Assembly (NCBI RefSeq): GCF_002068095.1
Contig: NZ_LWIG01000001.1
Location: 122,065 to 182,535 of the forward strand
DNA: 60,471 bases
Source: Bradyrhizobium sacchari
GTDB lineage: Bacteria; Pseudomonadota; Alphaproteobacteria; Rhizobiales; Xanthobacteraceae
Reading direction: 5' to 3'
Both the position numbers and the translations under genes were made by a program. Positions 17,361 through 25,652 of this stretch are shown piece by piece. The notes under the pieces were generated by a model. That model did no database searches. It worked only from the letters and a program-made list of their open reading frames with translations, and had not been told where the DNA came from. Position 1 is the first letter of the stretch, and each line of letters opens with the position of its first letter.

Positions 17361-18176
17361 ATGTCTCGGCTATTGCTGACGGCTTTGGCGTTCCTCGGCT
17401 GGCTGCTGGCAGCCGCCCTCGCCCAGCAGATACCCCAGCGCAGCGAATGCCTGGCGATGGCAAATGCGGCGCCGCGCGCCCTCCCCGTCGCCTTCAGGCA
17501 GGCGGCGGCCTCCCCGGAGGTCGAGATCACCTATGCGGGCCACTCCACCTATTTCATCGACACGCCCGGCGGCCTGCGCATCGCCACCGACTATAGCGGC
17601 GCCTATCAGGTCGGGCGGCTGCCCGACGTCGTCACCATGAACCGGGCGCACAGCACGCACTATTCTTTGTATCCGGACAAGCGCATTCCGCGTGTGCTGC
17701 ATGGCTGGGGCGAGGACGGCAAGCCGGCCATTGTCTCCGAGCGCATCGGTGACACCTTCATCCGCAACGTCACCACCGACATCCGCCGCTATTTCGGCGA
17801 CGATGCCGGCACCGACATGATCCGCGACGGCAATTCGATCTTCATCTTCGAGGTCGCCGGCCTCTGCATCGGCCATCTCGGCCACCTCCACCACAAGCTC
17901 GACGACAGCCATTTCGCCCAGATCGGGCGGCTCGACATCGTGATGGTACCGATCGACGGCACCTACACCATGTCGCTCGACGGCATCTCCGAGATCACGA
18001 GACGGCTGCGTGCTTCCGTGGTGCTGCCGATGCATCGCTTCGCCACGCCGCTCGACGACTTCATGCGCCGGATCGGCCAGCAGTTCGAGATCGACCGGCG
18101 CACCGAGCGTTCCCTTCGGATGTCGCGGGACACGCTGCCGTCGGTGCCGACGGTGATCATCCTCGACGGCGTCTGA
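17361..18176 (+). CDS. Secreted MBL-fold (UlaG-like) metal-dependent hydrolase
   Basis: A 271-residue protein with a signal peptide (MSRLLLTALAFLGWLLAAAL to AQQ). The mature part has the UlaG/YcjY-like opening ITYAGHSTYFIDTPGG, a metal-site stretch GHLGHLHHKLDD, DIVMVPIDGTYTMS and VVLPMHRF. The canonical HxHxDH of standard beta-lactamases is absent: MNRAHSTHYS sits in its place, as in the L-ascorbate-6-phosphate-lactonase-like branch. An alternative in-frame ATG lies at 17340, but the 17361 start gives a proper signal peptide. It is divergent from the acyltransferase. The periplasmic substrate is unknown. Confidence 0.72.
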   Translation: MSRLLLTALAFLGWLLAAALAQQIPQRSECLAMANAAPRALPVAFRQAAASPEVEITYAGHSTYFIDTPGGLRIATDYSGAYQVGRLPDVVTMNRAHSTHYSLYPDKRIPRVLHGWGEDGKPAIVSERIGDTFIRNVTTDIRRYFGDDAGTDMIRDGNSIFIFEVAGLCIGHLGHLHHKLDDSHFAQIGRLDIVMVPIDGTYTMSLDGISEITRRLRASVVLPMHRFATPLDDFMRRIGQQFEIDRRTERSLRMSRDTLPSVPTVIILDGV

Positions 18177-18246
18177 GGCGCGAAGCCGGAACGCATCAAC
18201 ATTCACCGACTTGGTTGCTTCGAGATCGTCCTCGATCGGAGCAATC

Positions 18247-19191
18247 ATGCGTAGAAGGTTCCTGGTCATCGGCGCGTTCGCCGCCATCTATCTGCTATGG
18301 GGTTCCACCTACTTCGCCATCACCTTGGGCCTGAAATCGATCCAGCCCTTTCTGCTGATGGCGCTGCGCTCGTTCTGTGGCGGCACCGTGTTGCTGGCGA
18401 TGAGCGGCCGGCAGGTAGCGGACGTGTCGATGCGGACATGGGCAACGGCGTGTCTGTGCGGGTTGCTCTTCTTTGTCGGTTGCCACGGCGTGCTCGCCTT
18501 CGCGCAGCAATCGGTTCCTTCGGGCGTGGCCGCCATCGTGCTCGCCACGATCCCGTTCTGGATCCTGCTGATCGATACCTTGTTCCCCGGCGATCAGCGG
18601 CCCAGGCCGCTTGCCCTTCTCGCGCTGGTGCCGGGTTTCTTCGGCGTCGGGCTCGTCGCCTGGCAAAATGTCGAGCAGGCCGGCATCAGCATTCTTCCCG
18701 TCGTCTGGCTGTTGCTTGCGGCCTTGTCATGGTCCGCCGGGACCGTCCTGTCCCGACGCATGTCGAGCGAGACGTCCGCCATCCTGCTGTCGGGTATGCA
18801 GCTTTCGATCGGCGGCGCCGTTTTGTTCGCGATCAGCTGGCTGACGGGCGAGGTCGAAAACTTCAGGCCGCGTGACGTCTCGCCAATTTCGCTTGCAGCG
18901 GTGCTCTGGCTGATCGTTGCGGGCAGCGTGATCGGATTCGTCGCCTACAATTGGCTGTTGGAGAACGTCCCGACCTCGCTGGTATCGACCTACACGTTCG
19001 TCAACCCGGTGATCGCGGTGCTGCTCGGAACTATCGTTCTCGGCGAGCCGTTCTCACGCATGATGCTGCTCGGCGCGGGCCTCGTCATCATCTCCGTCAT
19101 AATCATCTGGCGGGCGGAACACGCCGCGAACAGGCCGACGAACGAGAAGGACGACCGGAGCATGGCGCGTCTGTCCCCGCGCAAGACCTGA
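18247..19191 (+). CDS. EamA-family (DMT superfamily) transporter
   Basis: A 314-residue inner-membrane protein with ten predicted helices in two EamA repeats. The first is IYLLWGSTYFAITLGLKS, characteristic of the 10-TMS drug/metabolite exporters; the second is centred on SWSAGTVLSRR and ends VNPVIAVLLGTIVLGEP. Members export amino acids, nucleotides or toxic metabolites by proton exchange. A GGAG precedes the ATG at 18247. Upstream codons also stay open to a TTG at 18211 but would add a non-conserved tail. The gene is 70 bases behind the MBL gene on the same strand, possibly cotranscribed. Confidence 0.85.
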   Translation: MRRRFLVIGAFAAIYLLWGSTYFAITLGLKSIQPFLLMALRSFCGGTVLLAMSGRQVADVSMRTWATACLCGLLFFVGCHGVLAFAQQSVPSGVAAIVLATIPFWILLIDTLFPGDQRPRPLALLALVPGFFGVGLVAWQNVEQAGISILPVVWLLLAALSWSAGTVLSRRMSSETSAILLSGMQLSIGGAVLFAISWLTGEVENFRPRDVSPISLAAVLWLIVAGSVIGFVAYNWLLENVPTSLVSTYTFVNPVIAVLLGTIVLGEPFSRMMLLGAGLVIISVIIIWRAEHAANRPTNEKDDRSMARLSPRKT

Positions 19192-19265
19192 CGATCGCCA
19201 ACGGCAATTTTCTCCAAGCCCTCTGCGGTCCGGTCGTGCTGATCTCGCCGCGACGGGAGATAATC

Positions 19266-19787
19266 ATGACCGACTTTGCACGATTGTTACACGCCGATGG
19301 ACCGAACCCGGAGCACGCCGCGGCGCTTCGGCTTTACGGCCGCTTCGTCGGCGATTGGGACGCCGAGATCACGGCCCACGGCCCTGATCGAACGAAACAC
19401 GTCGCGCCCGGCGAGATCCATTTCGGCTGGGTGCTGGAGGGGCGCGCCGTGCAGGACGTCTGGATCATTCCCCGGCCTTCGGGCGCGCCGGCCTTTCCGA
19501 TCGCCGGCAATTGGTACGGCACGACGCTGCGGGTCTATGACCCCGCCATATCCGCGTGGCGGATTTCCTGGTTCGATCCCGGCCGCGGCGTGTTCCGCCA
19601 GCAGATCGGCCGTCCGCGCGGCGACGACATCGTGCAGGAAGGCACGACTGACGCAGGCGACCAGACGCGCTGGAGCTTCACCGAGATCACTGACCATTCC
19701 TTCCATTGGCTCGGCGAGGTCAAGCCTGCCGCGGCAAGCGATTGGCGGTTGGTTGTGGATGTGATGGCCAAGCGGCGGAAGGTCTGA
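19266..19787 (+). CDS. Conserved hypothetical protein, beta-rich
   Basis: A 173-residue protein I do not recognise with certainty. It begins ARLLHADGPNPEHAAALRLY and continues with alternating beta strands rich in Trp (GDWDAEIT, FGWVLEGRAVQDVWIIP, WYGTTLRVYDP, WRISWFDPG), a pattern reminiscent of DUF1579 or small lipocalin-like barrels. No signal peptide or membrane span is present, so it is cytoplasmic. GGGAG precedes the ATG at 19266. It lies between a DMT exporter and an amidohydrolase on the same strand; nothing in it identifies a catalytic site. Confidence 0.6.
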   Translation: MTDFARLLHADGPNPEHAAALRLYGRFVGDWDAEITAHGPDRTKHVAPGEIHFGWVLEGRAVQDVWIIPRPSGAPAFPIAGNWYGTTLRVYDPAISAWRISWFDPGRGVFRQQIGRPRGDDIVQEGTTDAGDQTRWSFTEITDHSFHWLGEVKPAAASDWRLVVDVMAKRRKV

Positions 19788-19899
19788 CGACCGCGTCGCC
19801 GCGCTCAGGACGAAGGGCGCGGTTGCGCGCCGCGCGCTGCTGCATGCAAGGACGAACTGCTAGGCTCCCACCATAACACTACAAAGGGAGCGAACGCCG

Positions 19900-20952
19900 A
19901 TGGCTACAAGCGGTCTGCCCGCCAATACGAGCGGGCTATTCGTCGAGCCGCGCGAGGACTGGCTTGCGCTGCATCAGGAGGAGGTCATCGATCCCTCGCG
20001 GCCGATCGTCGATCCTCACCACCATCTCTGGAATCGCGGGCACCGCTATCTGATCGAGGAGATGGCCGCCGACATCGCTTCCGGCCACAACGTCATCGCC
20101 ACCGTCTATGTCGACTGCCGCTCGATGTATCGCGCGCACGGACCCGAGGCATTCCGCCCGGTCGGCGAAGTCGAATTCGCCAACGGCGTCGCGGCGATGA
20201 GCGCGAGCGGCGCTTACGGCAAGACCGCGATCTGCGCCGGCATCGTCAGCCACGCCAATCTGCTGCTCGGAGACGCCGCAAAGCCGGTGCTGGAAGCCGA
20301 GATCGCCGCGGGCAATGGCCGTTTCCGCGGCATCCGGCATTCCTCGGCCTGGGACCAAGATCCGATCGTCGCCGGCATGTATGCGAACAGGCCGAAGGGA
20401 TTGTTGCAGGACCAGGCCTTCCGCAAGGGCTTTGCCCATCTCGCCCCGCTGAACCTCAGCTTCGACGCTTGGCTGTTTCATCCGCAGATCGGGGAGCTGA
20501 CCGAGCTTGCCCGCGCCTTTCCCGACACCAGGATCGTGCTCGACCATTGCGGCGGGCCGGCGGGCGTCGGCCGCTTCGCCGGACGGCGCGAAGAAGTGTT
20601 TCCGCAATGGCGCGCCTCGATCCGGGAGATCGCGACATGCGAGAACGTGGTGGTGAAGCTCGGCGGGCTCGCGATGTGCCTGCTCGGCTACGACTTCCAC
20701 CTGCGTGAGAAGCCGCCGTCATCCGAGGAGCTCGCCGCGGCCTGGCGGCCCTATGTCGAGACCTGTATCGAGGCGTTCGGCCCAAAACGCGCGATGTTCG
20801 AGAGCAATTTTCCACCGGACAAGGGCCAGTGCAGCTACCAGGTGATCTTCAACGCTTTCAAGCGCATCGCCGCGCCCTTGAGCGAGGCCGAGAAGACGGC
20901 ACTGTTCTCGCGGACCGCGACCGAATTCTACCGGCTCGATTTGCCGTCGTAA
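19900..20952 (+). CDS. Amidohydrolase-2 family (TIM-barrel) metal-dependent hydrolase
   Basis: A 350-residue protein. The metal motif VDPHHHLW near residues 37-44, RGIRHSSAWD, LDHCGGPAG and ESNFPPDK match the COG3618 amidohydrolase-2 family (lactonase/decarboxylase-like barrel). Known relatives hydrolyse lactones or decarboxylate aromatic acids; this one cannot be assigned to a substrate. GGGAG precedes the ATG. The gene ends at a strong bidirectional hairpin shared with the convergent cupin gene. Confidence 0.85.
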   Translation: MATSGLPANTSGLFVEPREDWLALHQEEVIDPSRPIVDPHHHLWNRGHRYLIEEMAADIASGHNVIATVYVDCRSMYRAHGPEAFRPVGEVEFANGVAAMSASGAYGKTAICAGIVSHANLLLGDAAKPVLEAEIAAGNGRFRGIRHSSAWDQDPIVAGMYANRPKGLLQDQAFRKGFAHLAPLNLSFDAWLFHPQIGELTELARAFPDTRIVLDHCGGPAGVGRFAGRREEVFPQWRASIREIATCENVVVKLGGLAMCLLGYDFHLREKPPSSEELAAAWRPYVETCIEAFGPKRAMFESNFPPDKGQCSYQVIFNAFKRIAAPLSEAEKTALFSRTATEFYRLDLPS

Positions 20953-20966
20953 CAGGATCTGCGTCA

Positions 20967-21018
20967 CGACGAGAAAGAGGGGCCGGGATATTGATCCCGC
21001 CCCCTCTTCGTCGTGGCC
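20967..21018. terminator. Long bidirectional terminator-like hairpin
   Basis: A near-continuous inverted repeat lies between the convergent amidohydrolase and cupin genes. The outer arms CACGACGA / TCGTCGTG and the inner arms GAGGGG...GGGAT / ATCCC...CCCCTC close around a short ATTG loop. It can serve both strands. No long T-tract is present. Confidence 0.7.
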
Positions 21019-21049
21019 GCTGGGAAGCGTCCTTGAAACCTGGAACGGA

Positions 21050-21505
21050 CTAGCCGGCACCCATCAGCGAGGCCGGACGGCGCTCGCCGCTGAAGGCGAG
21101 CGTCTTCTTGAGCTTGTTGACGACGCGGATCAGGAAACCGATCATCACGGGATTGGTCTTGCGGCAGAAGGCGATCTTCTTGACATGGCCTTCGACATGC
21201 CATCTGGCATGCGCGCCGTCGCGGAAGAAGATGACGTCGCCGGGGCCATAGCGCTTCGGTGGCATGCCTTCGCTCTCGAGCACGATCGATCCTTCCATGA
21301 TCATGATCGTCTCGTCGATGTCGTAATACCAGTTGAAGCGGCCTTCGGTGCAGTGCCAGATGATGGTCTGTGCGGTGCCGTCGGCGCTGGTCGACAGGAC
21401 GCGCGAGCGCGACACCGGATTGCCTTCGATGATCCAGGACGGCTCGATCGGCCGCAGCTCAAGCTCGACATTGCAATTACCGGTTTCAATCAATGCGCGC
21501 GACAT
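21050..21505 (-). CDS. Cupin-domain protein (DUF861/EutQ-like)
   Basis: A 151-residue protein built on a single small beta-barrel. The core reads WHCTEGRFNWYYDIDETIMI then SIVLESEGMPPKRYGPGDVI, with GAHARWHVEGHVKKIAF, the pattern of the DUF861 cupin family ((S)-ureidoglycine aminohydrolase/EutQ-like). The usual metal-binding His residues of classical cupins are mostly replaced, so a sugar- or ligand-binding role is as likely as catalysis. A GGGGA precedes the ATG at 21505. It has its own promoter region (21506-21745), shared with a divergent gene. Confidence 0.75.
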   Translation of the reverse strand: MSRALIETGNCNVELELRPIEPSWIIEGNPVSRSRVLSTSADGTAQTIIWHCTEGRFNWYYDIDETIMIMEGSIVLESEGMPPKRYGPGDVIFFRDGAHARWHVEGHVKKIAFCRKTNPVMIGFLIRVVNKLKKTLAFSGERRPASLMGAG

Positions 21506-21745
21506 CCATGTCCCCAGGAGATATAATAATATGTATGGCCGGGTCTCGGCCCGGATTGTTTCGAAAGATGTCGGAACGCTAGTAGCCGGTTTTTAATTCT
21601 TTCTTACGCAGGCCCCGACAATCAGCCGCAAGTTGCAGGTGCGAAGCCGCTAACGCCGGGATTTCCCTGTAATTTCGCGGACATGAACCCATCTTTTGCG
21701 GGGTGCGACAAAATGCGCGAACGCGACCTGAAAGGAGCCGTGCCG

Positions 21746-22300
21746 ATGCCGCTTAGCCCGGAGGTTTTGACAGCCAGAGGCGACGTGGTCGCCCGGCTTG
21801 GCGGCTTCGACATCTCCTTCGCCCCGGACGAAGAACCCTGGTTCACCATTGACGGCATCGAAAGCCCCCGGCAGGTCGGCGGCGACGGCGCCGGCGGCGC
21901 ATTCGTGCTGCTGCCATCGCAGGACGTGCTCTACGTCTCATCGGAGGGGCGCGCAGGAATCATCGCGGAAAGCTTCGAGGCATTCGTCCAGCTCGTCGTC
22001 GCCCGCCCCTACTGGCTCGATATCCTCAAATTTTCTGCCGGCGGCGACCTCTCCGAGATGCGGCGCGCGGCGGATGCGCTGGAGGCGACCCTTGAGAATG
22101 AGGACGAGGTCAACGAGGCCCGCGAGGATATCCGCAAGAGCCTCGCCCTGCCCGAGCCGGACGATCCCATCGGCGCTCTCTACGAGGCGGTCGCCGCCTC
22201 CGACGCCATTGTGCGAGCCACCGACGGCAGCCCGTTCACGACGCTGTTCAACCGTTTCAGCATCGACAACAGCCCGTTGCTGCGCAACGCGGCGGCGTGA
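21746..22300 (+). CDS. Hypothetical protein with SMI1/KNR4 (SUKH)-like features
   Basis: A 184-residue cytoplasmic, acidic protein. AAAGGAG sits eight bases before the ATG at 21746, which I prefer over an upstream ATG at 21683. The middle part (GGDGAGGAFVLL then VLYVSSEGRAGIIAESFEAF) resembles the end of SUKH/SMI1-KNR4 domains, where a Gly-rich strand is followed by a status-of-display strand and a helix. SUKH proteins are often toxin immunity proteins, but no toxin gene is adjacent. The resemblance is by eye only; treat the function as unknown. Confidence 0.5.
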   Translation: MPLSPEVLTARGDVVARLGGFDISFAPDEEPWFTIDGIESPRQVGGDGAGGAFVLLPSQDVLYVSSEGRAGIIAESFEAFVQLVVARPYWLDILKFSAGGDLSEMRRAADALEATLENEDEVNEAREDIRKSLALPEPDDPIGALYEAVAASDAIVRATDGSPFTTLFNRFSIDNSPLLRNAAA

Positions 22301-22317
22301 GGACGGCCTGCGCGCGC

Positions 22318-22446
22318 GCCTCGTCCTTCGAGACGACCGCTTCCAGCGGTCTCCTCAGGATGAGGCTATCGGTGCCGTTGAAACGACCGCCGCAGACTCC
22401 GTCCTCATCCTGAGGAGCCCCTAAAGCGGGCGTCTCGACGGATGGC
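22318..22446. repeat. Intergenic inverted-repeat element (CTCATCCTGAGGAG type)
   Basis: The element carries GTCCTTCGAGACG at its left and GCGTCTCGACGGATGG at its right, with CTCCTCAGGATGAGG and CCTCATCCTGAGGAGCC inside. It therefore reads nearly the same on both strands. Such elements are common between genes in Bradyrhizobium. It lies between two convergent genes and may act as a transcription stop. Confidence 0.6.
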
Positions 22447-22505
22447 CGCAGGGGAAGCCGCTTCCAGATGCCATAGCCGTGCCTCTACGGGAGAGGTGAA
22501 GCGTG

Positions 22506-23762
22506 TTACTTCGCCCACTCGCCCCTGCGGAACACCGGGACCTTGCTGCCGTCGGCGAGGATGCCATCGATGTCGGTCTCGGCCGAGCCGATCATCCAGT
22601 CGATATGGATCAGGCTCTGATTGCCGCCTTGCGCGGCGATCTGCTGCGGCGTGAGCTGGGCGCCGTTGACGAAGCACTTCGAATAGCACTGGCCGAGTGC
22701 GATATGCGAGGCGGCGTTCTCGTCGAACAGCGTGTTGTAGAACAACAATCCGCTCTGCGAGATCGGCGAGGAATGCGGCACCAGCGCCACCTCACCGAGC
22801 CGGCGGGCGCCCTCGTCGGTGTCGAGCACCTTGTTGAGCACCTCCGCGCCGCGCGAGGCCTTGGCGTCGACGATCTTGCCGTCCTCGAAGCGCACTGCGA
22901 TGTTGTCGATCAGCGTGCCCTGGTAGGACAGCGGCTTCGAACTCACGACATGGCCATAGACGCGCCGGCAATGCGGCGTGGTGAAAACCTCTTCGGTCGG
23001 GATGTTGGCGTTGCAGCTGATGCCGTTCTTGGACAGCGAGGCGCCGCCTTCCCATTCATGGCCGTCGGCAAGCCCGATGGTGAGGTCGGTGCCGGGTCCC
23101 GAATATTGCAGCGCGCGAAAACGCTGGCCGTTGAGCCAGTTGGTGCGCTCGCGCAGCACCGCATTGTGGCTCGCCCAGTTGGCCATCGCATCCTCGCGGT
23201 CGACGCGAGAGGCGGCGAAGATCGCGTCCGCGAGCTTGCCGACCGCGATCTCCTCGGGATCATTGGGGAAGACCTGCTTGGCCCAGGACGGGCTCGGATA
23301 GGCGATGATGTTCCAGTTGGTGTCGAAATTGACGATCTTTTCCAGCGCCGGCTGATAGGCCATCGAATTCGCCTTGCTGGCGCGTGCGACCTTGGAAGGA
23401 TCCTCGCCCGACAGCAGCATCGGATTGTCGCCGACGATGGCGAGCCGCGCGGTGTTGTCCGAGAAGGCCTTGGCCATGCCCTCGTAGAGCCAGTTCGCGG
23501 CGCGATCGAAACTGTTGTCGTGACCGTGGCGGTAGCGCGCCAGCGTCATCTCCTCGTCCGACAGGATCGGCGTGACGATGCCGGCGCCGGCCTTGTAGGC
23601 ATGCACGGCGATCCGGCGCACCAGCGGCAGCGCGATCGCCGGCGCCGTCAAAAGCAGATCCTGTCCCGGCCGCAAGCCCAGGCCCACCTTCACCGCCACC
23701 TCGGCCAGCCGGTCGAGTTTCGCGGGATCGATGGGAGTGGCGGTGATGCGTTGATCGGTCAT
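22506..23762 (-). CDS. M29-family aminopeptidase
   Basis: A 418-residue metallo-aminopeptidase of the thermophilic aminopeptidase T/AmpS (M29) family. Metal-ligand regions are readable: NIPTEEVFTTPH (two Glu and a His), LGEVALVPHSSPIS, and ASHIALGQCYSKC with IHIDWMIGS near the C-terminus. It removes N-terminal residues from peptides in the cytoplasm and acts as a dimer. No signal peptide. It follows a minus-strand lyase gene after a 113-base gap with no obvious regulatory motif. Confidence 0.9.
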   Translation of the reverse strand: MTDQRITATPIDPAKLDRLAEVAVKVGLGLRPGQDLLLTAPAIALPLVRRIAVHAYKAGAGIVTPILSDEEMTLARYRHGHDNSFDRAANWLYEGMAKAFSDNTARLAIVGDNPMLLSGEDPSKVARASKANSMAYQPALEKIVNFDTNWNIIAYPSPSWAKQVFPNDPEEIAVGKLADAIFAASRVDREDAMANWASHNAVLRERTNWLNGQRFRALQYSGPGTDLTIGLADGHEWEGGASLSKNGISCNANIPTEEVFTTPHCRRVYGHVVSSKPLSYQGTLIDNIAVRFEDGKIVDAKASRGAEVLNKVLDTDEGARRLGEVALVPHSSPISQSGLLFYNTLFDENAASHIALGQCYSKCFVNGAQLTPQQIAAQGGNQSLIHIDWMIGSAETDIDGILADGSKVPVFRRGEWAK

Positions 23763-23875
23763 GCCGGGTCCTCTGCCGAAAGTCTCTCGTTCAATCTAAG
23801 TCTAGCATCGCAGGACACAAGTATGCGAGCGCCTTGCGACACAGGAAAGATACGCAGTTTCACGCATCTTGGTTT

Positions 23876-25237
23876 TCAGCGCGTTGAGGATTTCAGCACC
23901 CGATCGACCATGGCGGGCGCAAGCCCCAGGTAATTTTTCGGTGAGGTGAGTGCCTCGATCGTGGCACGGTCGATGCGGCTCGATATCCGTGAATCTGCGG
24001 ACAGCGCATCGGCAAGGCTGATCCCCTTGTCGTTGGCCTCGCGGCAGGCGTCATAAACCACGTCATGCGCCTCCTGCCGCCCGATCTGCGGCGCGAGCCC
24101 CATCATGACCGCTTCGGCCACAATCAGGCCGCGGCTGACGGCGAGATTGTCGTTCATCTTCCTTTCGTCCACGATCAGGCCGGCGAGCGCGAACTTCGCC
24201 TGGTGCAGCGCGCCGGCGGTCAGCACGAAGCTTTCGGGGATCGCCATCCATTCGGCGTGCCAGGGGCCGGTAGCGCGCTCGAAATCCTGCACCATCGCGT
24301 CCAGCATCAGGCCGGCGTGCTGGCGCACCGCCTTGGACGCCGCGAGCATCAGCTCCGAAGAGATCGGGTTTCGCTTCTGCGGCATGGTCGAGGAGGCGCC
24401 GCGGCCCTTGACGAAAGGCTCGTAGACCTCAGCGAACTCGGTCGAGGCCATGATCATGATGTCGAGCCCGATCTTGCCGAGCGAGCCGGTGACGAGCGCG
24501 AGGAAGTTCACGGCCTCGGCAAGGCCGTCGCGCGCGACGTGCCAAGTCGAGGCGGGCACGCCGAGCTTCAGCTCGGCGCAGAGCGCCTCCTGCACCGCGA
24601 ACCCCTTGTCGCCGAGCGAGGCCAGCGTGCCGGCCGCGCCCGCGAACTGACCGACCAGCAGGCGCGGCTTCAATTGCTCAAGGCGCTCGGCGTGGCGGTC
24701 GAACATCGCGAGCCAGATCGCGGTCTTGTAGCCGAAGGTGACCGGCAGCGCCTGCTGCAGATGGGTCCGGCCGGCCATCGGTGTGTCGCGATAGCGCTTG
24801 GAGAGATCGGCGAGGATCCTGCGCAGCTCGGCGATGTCCCGCTCGACGATCTCGATCGCGGCGCGCAATTGCAGCACCACCGCGGTATCCATGATGTCCT
24901 GCGTGGTCGCGCCCCAATGCACGTAGCGGCCGGCTTCACCACACTGCTTCACCATCTGGTGCACCAGAGGGAGGATCGGATAGCCGACGATGTCGGTCTC
25001 CTGCCTGAGCAGATCGAAGTCGAGCGCGGCGACATCGGTCCGCGCCGCGATCTGATCGGCAGCGTCCTGCGGGATCACGCCGCATGCTGCTTCCGCCTTC
25101 GCCAGTGCGACCTCGACCTCGGCATAGCGGCCGACCAGCGCAACGTCGGAAAACACCTCGCGCATTGCTGGGGTGCCGAAGGCGTCCCGAAACAGCATGG
25201 AATCGAGCACGGTGGTCGAGGCGTGAAAAGCGGGCAT
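23876..25237 (-). CDS. Lyase of the PcaB / adenylosuccinate-lyase family
   Basis: A 453-residue member of the fumarase/aspartase superfamily. The signature GASSTMPQKRNPISSELM (residues about 277-294) carries the mobile catalytic Ser loop. The conserved HWGATTQDIMDTA and AGRTHLQQALPVTFGYK are also intact. This pattern, with the WHAEWMAIPES segment, resembles 3-carboxy-cis,cis-muconate cycloisomerase (PcaB) and close uncharacterised lyases. None of the other protocatechuate genes is nearby, so the substrate is uncertain. The start at 25237 follows GAAGAAA; upstream codons remain open but are not family-like. Confidence 0.8.
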   Translation of the reverse strand: MPAFHASTTVLDSMLFRDAFGTPAMREVFSDVALVGRYAEVEVALAKAEAACGVIPQDAADQIAARTDVAALDFDLLRQETDIVGYPILPLVHQMVKQCGEAGRYVHWGATTQDIMDTAVVLQLRAAIEIVERDIAELRRILADLSKRYRDTPMAGRTHLQQALPVTFGYKTAIWLAMFDRHAERLEQLKPRLLVGQFAGAAGTLASLGDKGFAVQEALCAELKLGVPASTWHVARDGLAEAVNFLALVTGSLGKIGLDIMIMASTEFAEVYEPFVKGRGASSTMPQKRNPISSELMLAASKAVRQHAGLMLDAMVQDFERATGPWHAEWMAIPESFVLTAGALHQAKFALAGLIVDERKMNDNLAVSRGLIVAEAVMMGLAPQIGRQEAHDVVYDACREANDKGISLADALSADSRISSRIDRATIEALTSPKNYLGLAPAMVDRVLKSSTR

Positions 25238-25652
25238 GAGCGTTTCTTCGTGGCTGTGTTCTGTATGCGGGTAGCTTACGCACGTCGCAATGTTCGGCAA
25301 TGGACATTCCAGGTTCGTCAGATGTTGACGGCATGCGACGATCATGCCGCCGCGCGTCCGGCTGACAACTCCGCCGTCCTGAGGTTGCGCGGGGATGACC
25401 GTGATAGTCGTCCCGGATGTCGCTTCGCTCATTCGGGCTACGATCGACGCTCGACCCATGGGTGCCCGCGACAGTCTGACCGAAACGGCCCGATTCTCAT
25501 CCCGGGTTCTATTCCTCCTCGAAATCCGCATGGCTGCCATCACGCGATCGTGGTGAACCGGCCTGACCATTCGGCGGACTCACAGACTTCAAGTCGAAAT
25601 CCCTTTTGATTTCATCATTGCCTGATGTCGCCGTGAGGTCCGAGTTTTCGAC
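25238..25652. other. 415-base divergent intergenic region with a half palindromic repeat
   Basis: No gene is supported here, although both strands stay open for parts. At 25412-25443 lies a hairpin-forming sequence (CCCGGATGTCGCTTCG then CTCATTCGGGCTACGA) related to the palindrome at 43108-43187. The rest presumably holds the promoters of the lyase gene and the divergent regulator. I see no clear operator. Confidence 0.5.

Noticed and set aside
25580..25625. A possible tRNA-like 3' end before the first winged-helix regulator
   Set aside because: No acceptor stem or cloverleaf could be built.
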